DNA of 64,000 nt from positions 434,001 through 498,000 of the forward strand of contig NZ_BAYA01000001.1 of NCBI RefSeq assembly GCF_000685015.1, read 5' to 3'. The stretch comes from Paraburkholderia bannensis NBRC 103871. Its GTDB lineage: Bacteria; Pseudomonadota; Gammaproteobacteria; Burkholderiales; Burkholderiaceae. The position numbers and the translations under genes are program-made. The notes under the pieces were generated by a model. It did not search any database. It saw nothing but the letters and a program-made list of their open reading frames with translations, and was not told where the DNA came from. The number at the start of each line of letters is the position of its first letter. Position 1 is the first letter of the stretch. Shown piece by piece: positions 63,426 to 64,000 of this stretch.

Positions 63426-63812
63426 TTACGCGGATTCGTGCAGCCGCTGCTTGAGCAAGTAGCCTTCGAGCAGCCAGATTTTGTTCTTCGCGTTGTCGCG
63501 CGCGATCTTGCGGCCGATTTCAGCATCGAAATTTTCGGGAGATGCGCATGCGCTCTCGCCGGTCACCGTGAAGCCGTTGCGCAGCACGAGCACACAGAAC
63601 GTCAGAAGTCGCAGTGGATCTGGCACCGCATCCTGCCGTCCCTCCAGACCGCGCACCTGCTCCGCGCCGTGCGCCGCCGTGAAGTACTCCTCGCTCACGA
63701 TAGCCGCCTCGATGTCCGCCGGCGTCACGCGCGCAGCGGTCTTTCCCTTAAGCTGGATCATGTCTTCGAGTTGCTCGTCGTCGCTGCGTGCGGTTTGAAC
63801 GGCCATGTTCAT
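63426..63812 (-). CDS. Phage Gp49-family protein
   Basis: 128 residues from the ATG at 63812 (GGAG 7 bases upstream). KTAARVTPADIEAAIVSEEYFTAA followed by RLLTFCVLVLRNGFTVTGESACASPENFDAEIGRKIARDNAKNKIW is the N4 gp49/Sf6 gene 66 family signature. The role is unknown; it is often next to capsid genes. Confidence 0.88.
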   Translation of the reverse strand: MNMAVQTARSDDEQLEDMIQLKGKTAARVTPADIEAAIVSEEYFTAAHGAEQVRGLEGRQDAVPDPLRLLTFCVLVLRNGFTVTGESACASPENFDAEIGRKIARDNAKNKIWLLEGYLLKQRLHESA

Positions 63813-63828
63813 AATGTGGCTCCGTGGA

Positions 63829-64000
63829 TTAGCCAAACAAATTGAAGCGCTTCTTGCGCTCCTCTTCCTGCGTGATCTGGAACTGGCGAATCTCGCCGGT
63901 CTGCTTGATGTGTTCGAGGTACTTCTCGATTTGCCCCCAGACCTGAAGCGCGACAATCAGGCGCGTGTGCATGGTCTGGTCGGAGAGCGGCACGGCCAGC
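63829..64000 (-). CDS. Phage protein, partial (N-terminus beyond right edge)
   Basis: C-terminal 56 codons, ending KKRFNLFG. Visible part: LSDQTMHTRLIVALQVWGQIEKYLEHIKQTGEIRQFQIT, helical and charged. It lies upstream of the gp49-like gene in the same transcript. Too little is seen to name it. Confidence 0.7.
   Translation of the reverse strand, partial: LAVPLSDQTMHTRLIVALQVWGQIEKYLEHIKQTGEIRQFQITQEEERKKRFNLFG

Larger units (their letters stand above)
43692..64000. mobile_element. Prophage, podovirus-like late region (right end beyond window)
   Basis: From the tRNA-Leu fragment to the window edge. All structural and lysis genes are on the minus strand with tight overlaps, in the order capsid, adaptor, tail accessory, internal/ejection, fibre, lysis when read right to left. 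A PagP-like gene and hicBA sit at the left end on the opposite strand, typical of lysogenic accessory genes. No tail tape-measure, sheath or tube genes are present, arguing against a myo- or siphovirus. Integrase, repressor, portal and terminase are not in view. Confidence 0.9.

Overview
The window is GC-rich DNA from a betaproteobacterium of the Burkholderiaceae (Burkholderia/Paraburkholderia/Caballeronia type). The call rests on a divergent hrpA / argA-yggX block, a glnA-ntrB-ntrC block with a sigma-54 promoter, a Gcr-type 'site-specific recombinase' at the left edge, and very high GC coding bias. No strain is claimed.

Layout. 1-3.9 kb: partial recombinase gene, initiator tRNA-fMet, a PadR regulator divergent from a nitronate monooxygenase across a perfect 34-bp palindrome, and exonuclease III. 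3.98-17.15 kb: one seven-gene minus-strand operon with four 4-nt ATGA overlaps. Read in transcription order it encodes a LolD-like ABC ATPase, an FtsX-type permease, a LolA-like periplasmic carrier, a predicted outer-membrane barrel, a 2103-residue reducing polyketide synthase (KS-AT-DH-psiKR-ER-KR-ACP, no thioesterase), an alpha-oxoamine synthase, and a free-standing MDR enoyl reductase. This is the most interesting part of the window. The gene content suggests a polyketide chain released by decarboxylative condensation with an amino acid, giving a sphingoid-like amino-ketone, which is then carried to the outer membrane by a dedicated Lol-like route. 17.6-43.2 kb: ordinary chromosome with an S9 peptidase, NtrC/NtrB/GlnA, rhodanese, a CinA-type protein, EI24, sterol desaturase, a YncE-like propeller, HrpA, ArgA, YggX, an MFS transporter, YfcE-like phosphodiesterase, cupin, FAD oxidoreductase, GST and small exported proteins.

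43.69-64 kb (continuing past the right edge): a prophage. Its left end is marked by the 3' 22 nt of a tRNA-Leu gene, followed on the chromosomal side by what looks like that tRNA's own terminator. Near the left end lie a PagP-like lipid A acyltransferase candidate and a HicB/HicA pair. The rest, read right to left on the minus strand, is a podovirus-like late module: Gp49 family, scaffold, SU10-type major capsid, small structural proteins, a fibre-like protein with a Sec signal peptide, head-tail adaptor, propeller-type tail accessory, Gly/Ala-rich internal proteins, a lytic transglycosylase ejection protein, an S74 tail fibre, then a lysis cassette (XhlA-like, two membrane proteins, GH24 endolysin, holin candidate), a lipoprotein and a lipase. 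Portal, terminase, integrase and replication genes are not in the window.

All functional calls come from reading motifs and gene order. No database search was possible.
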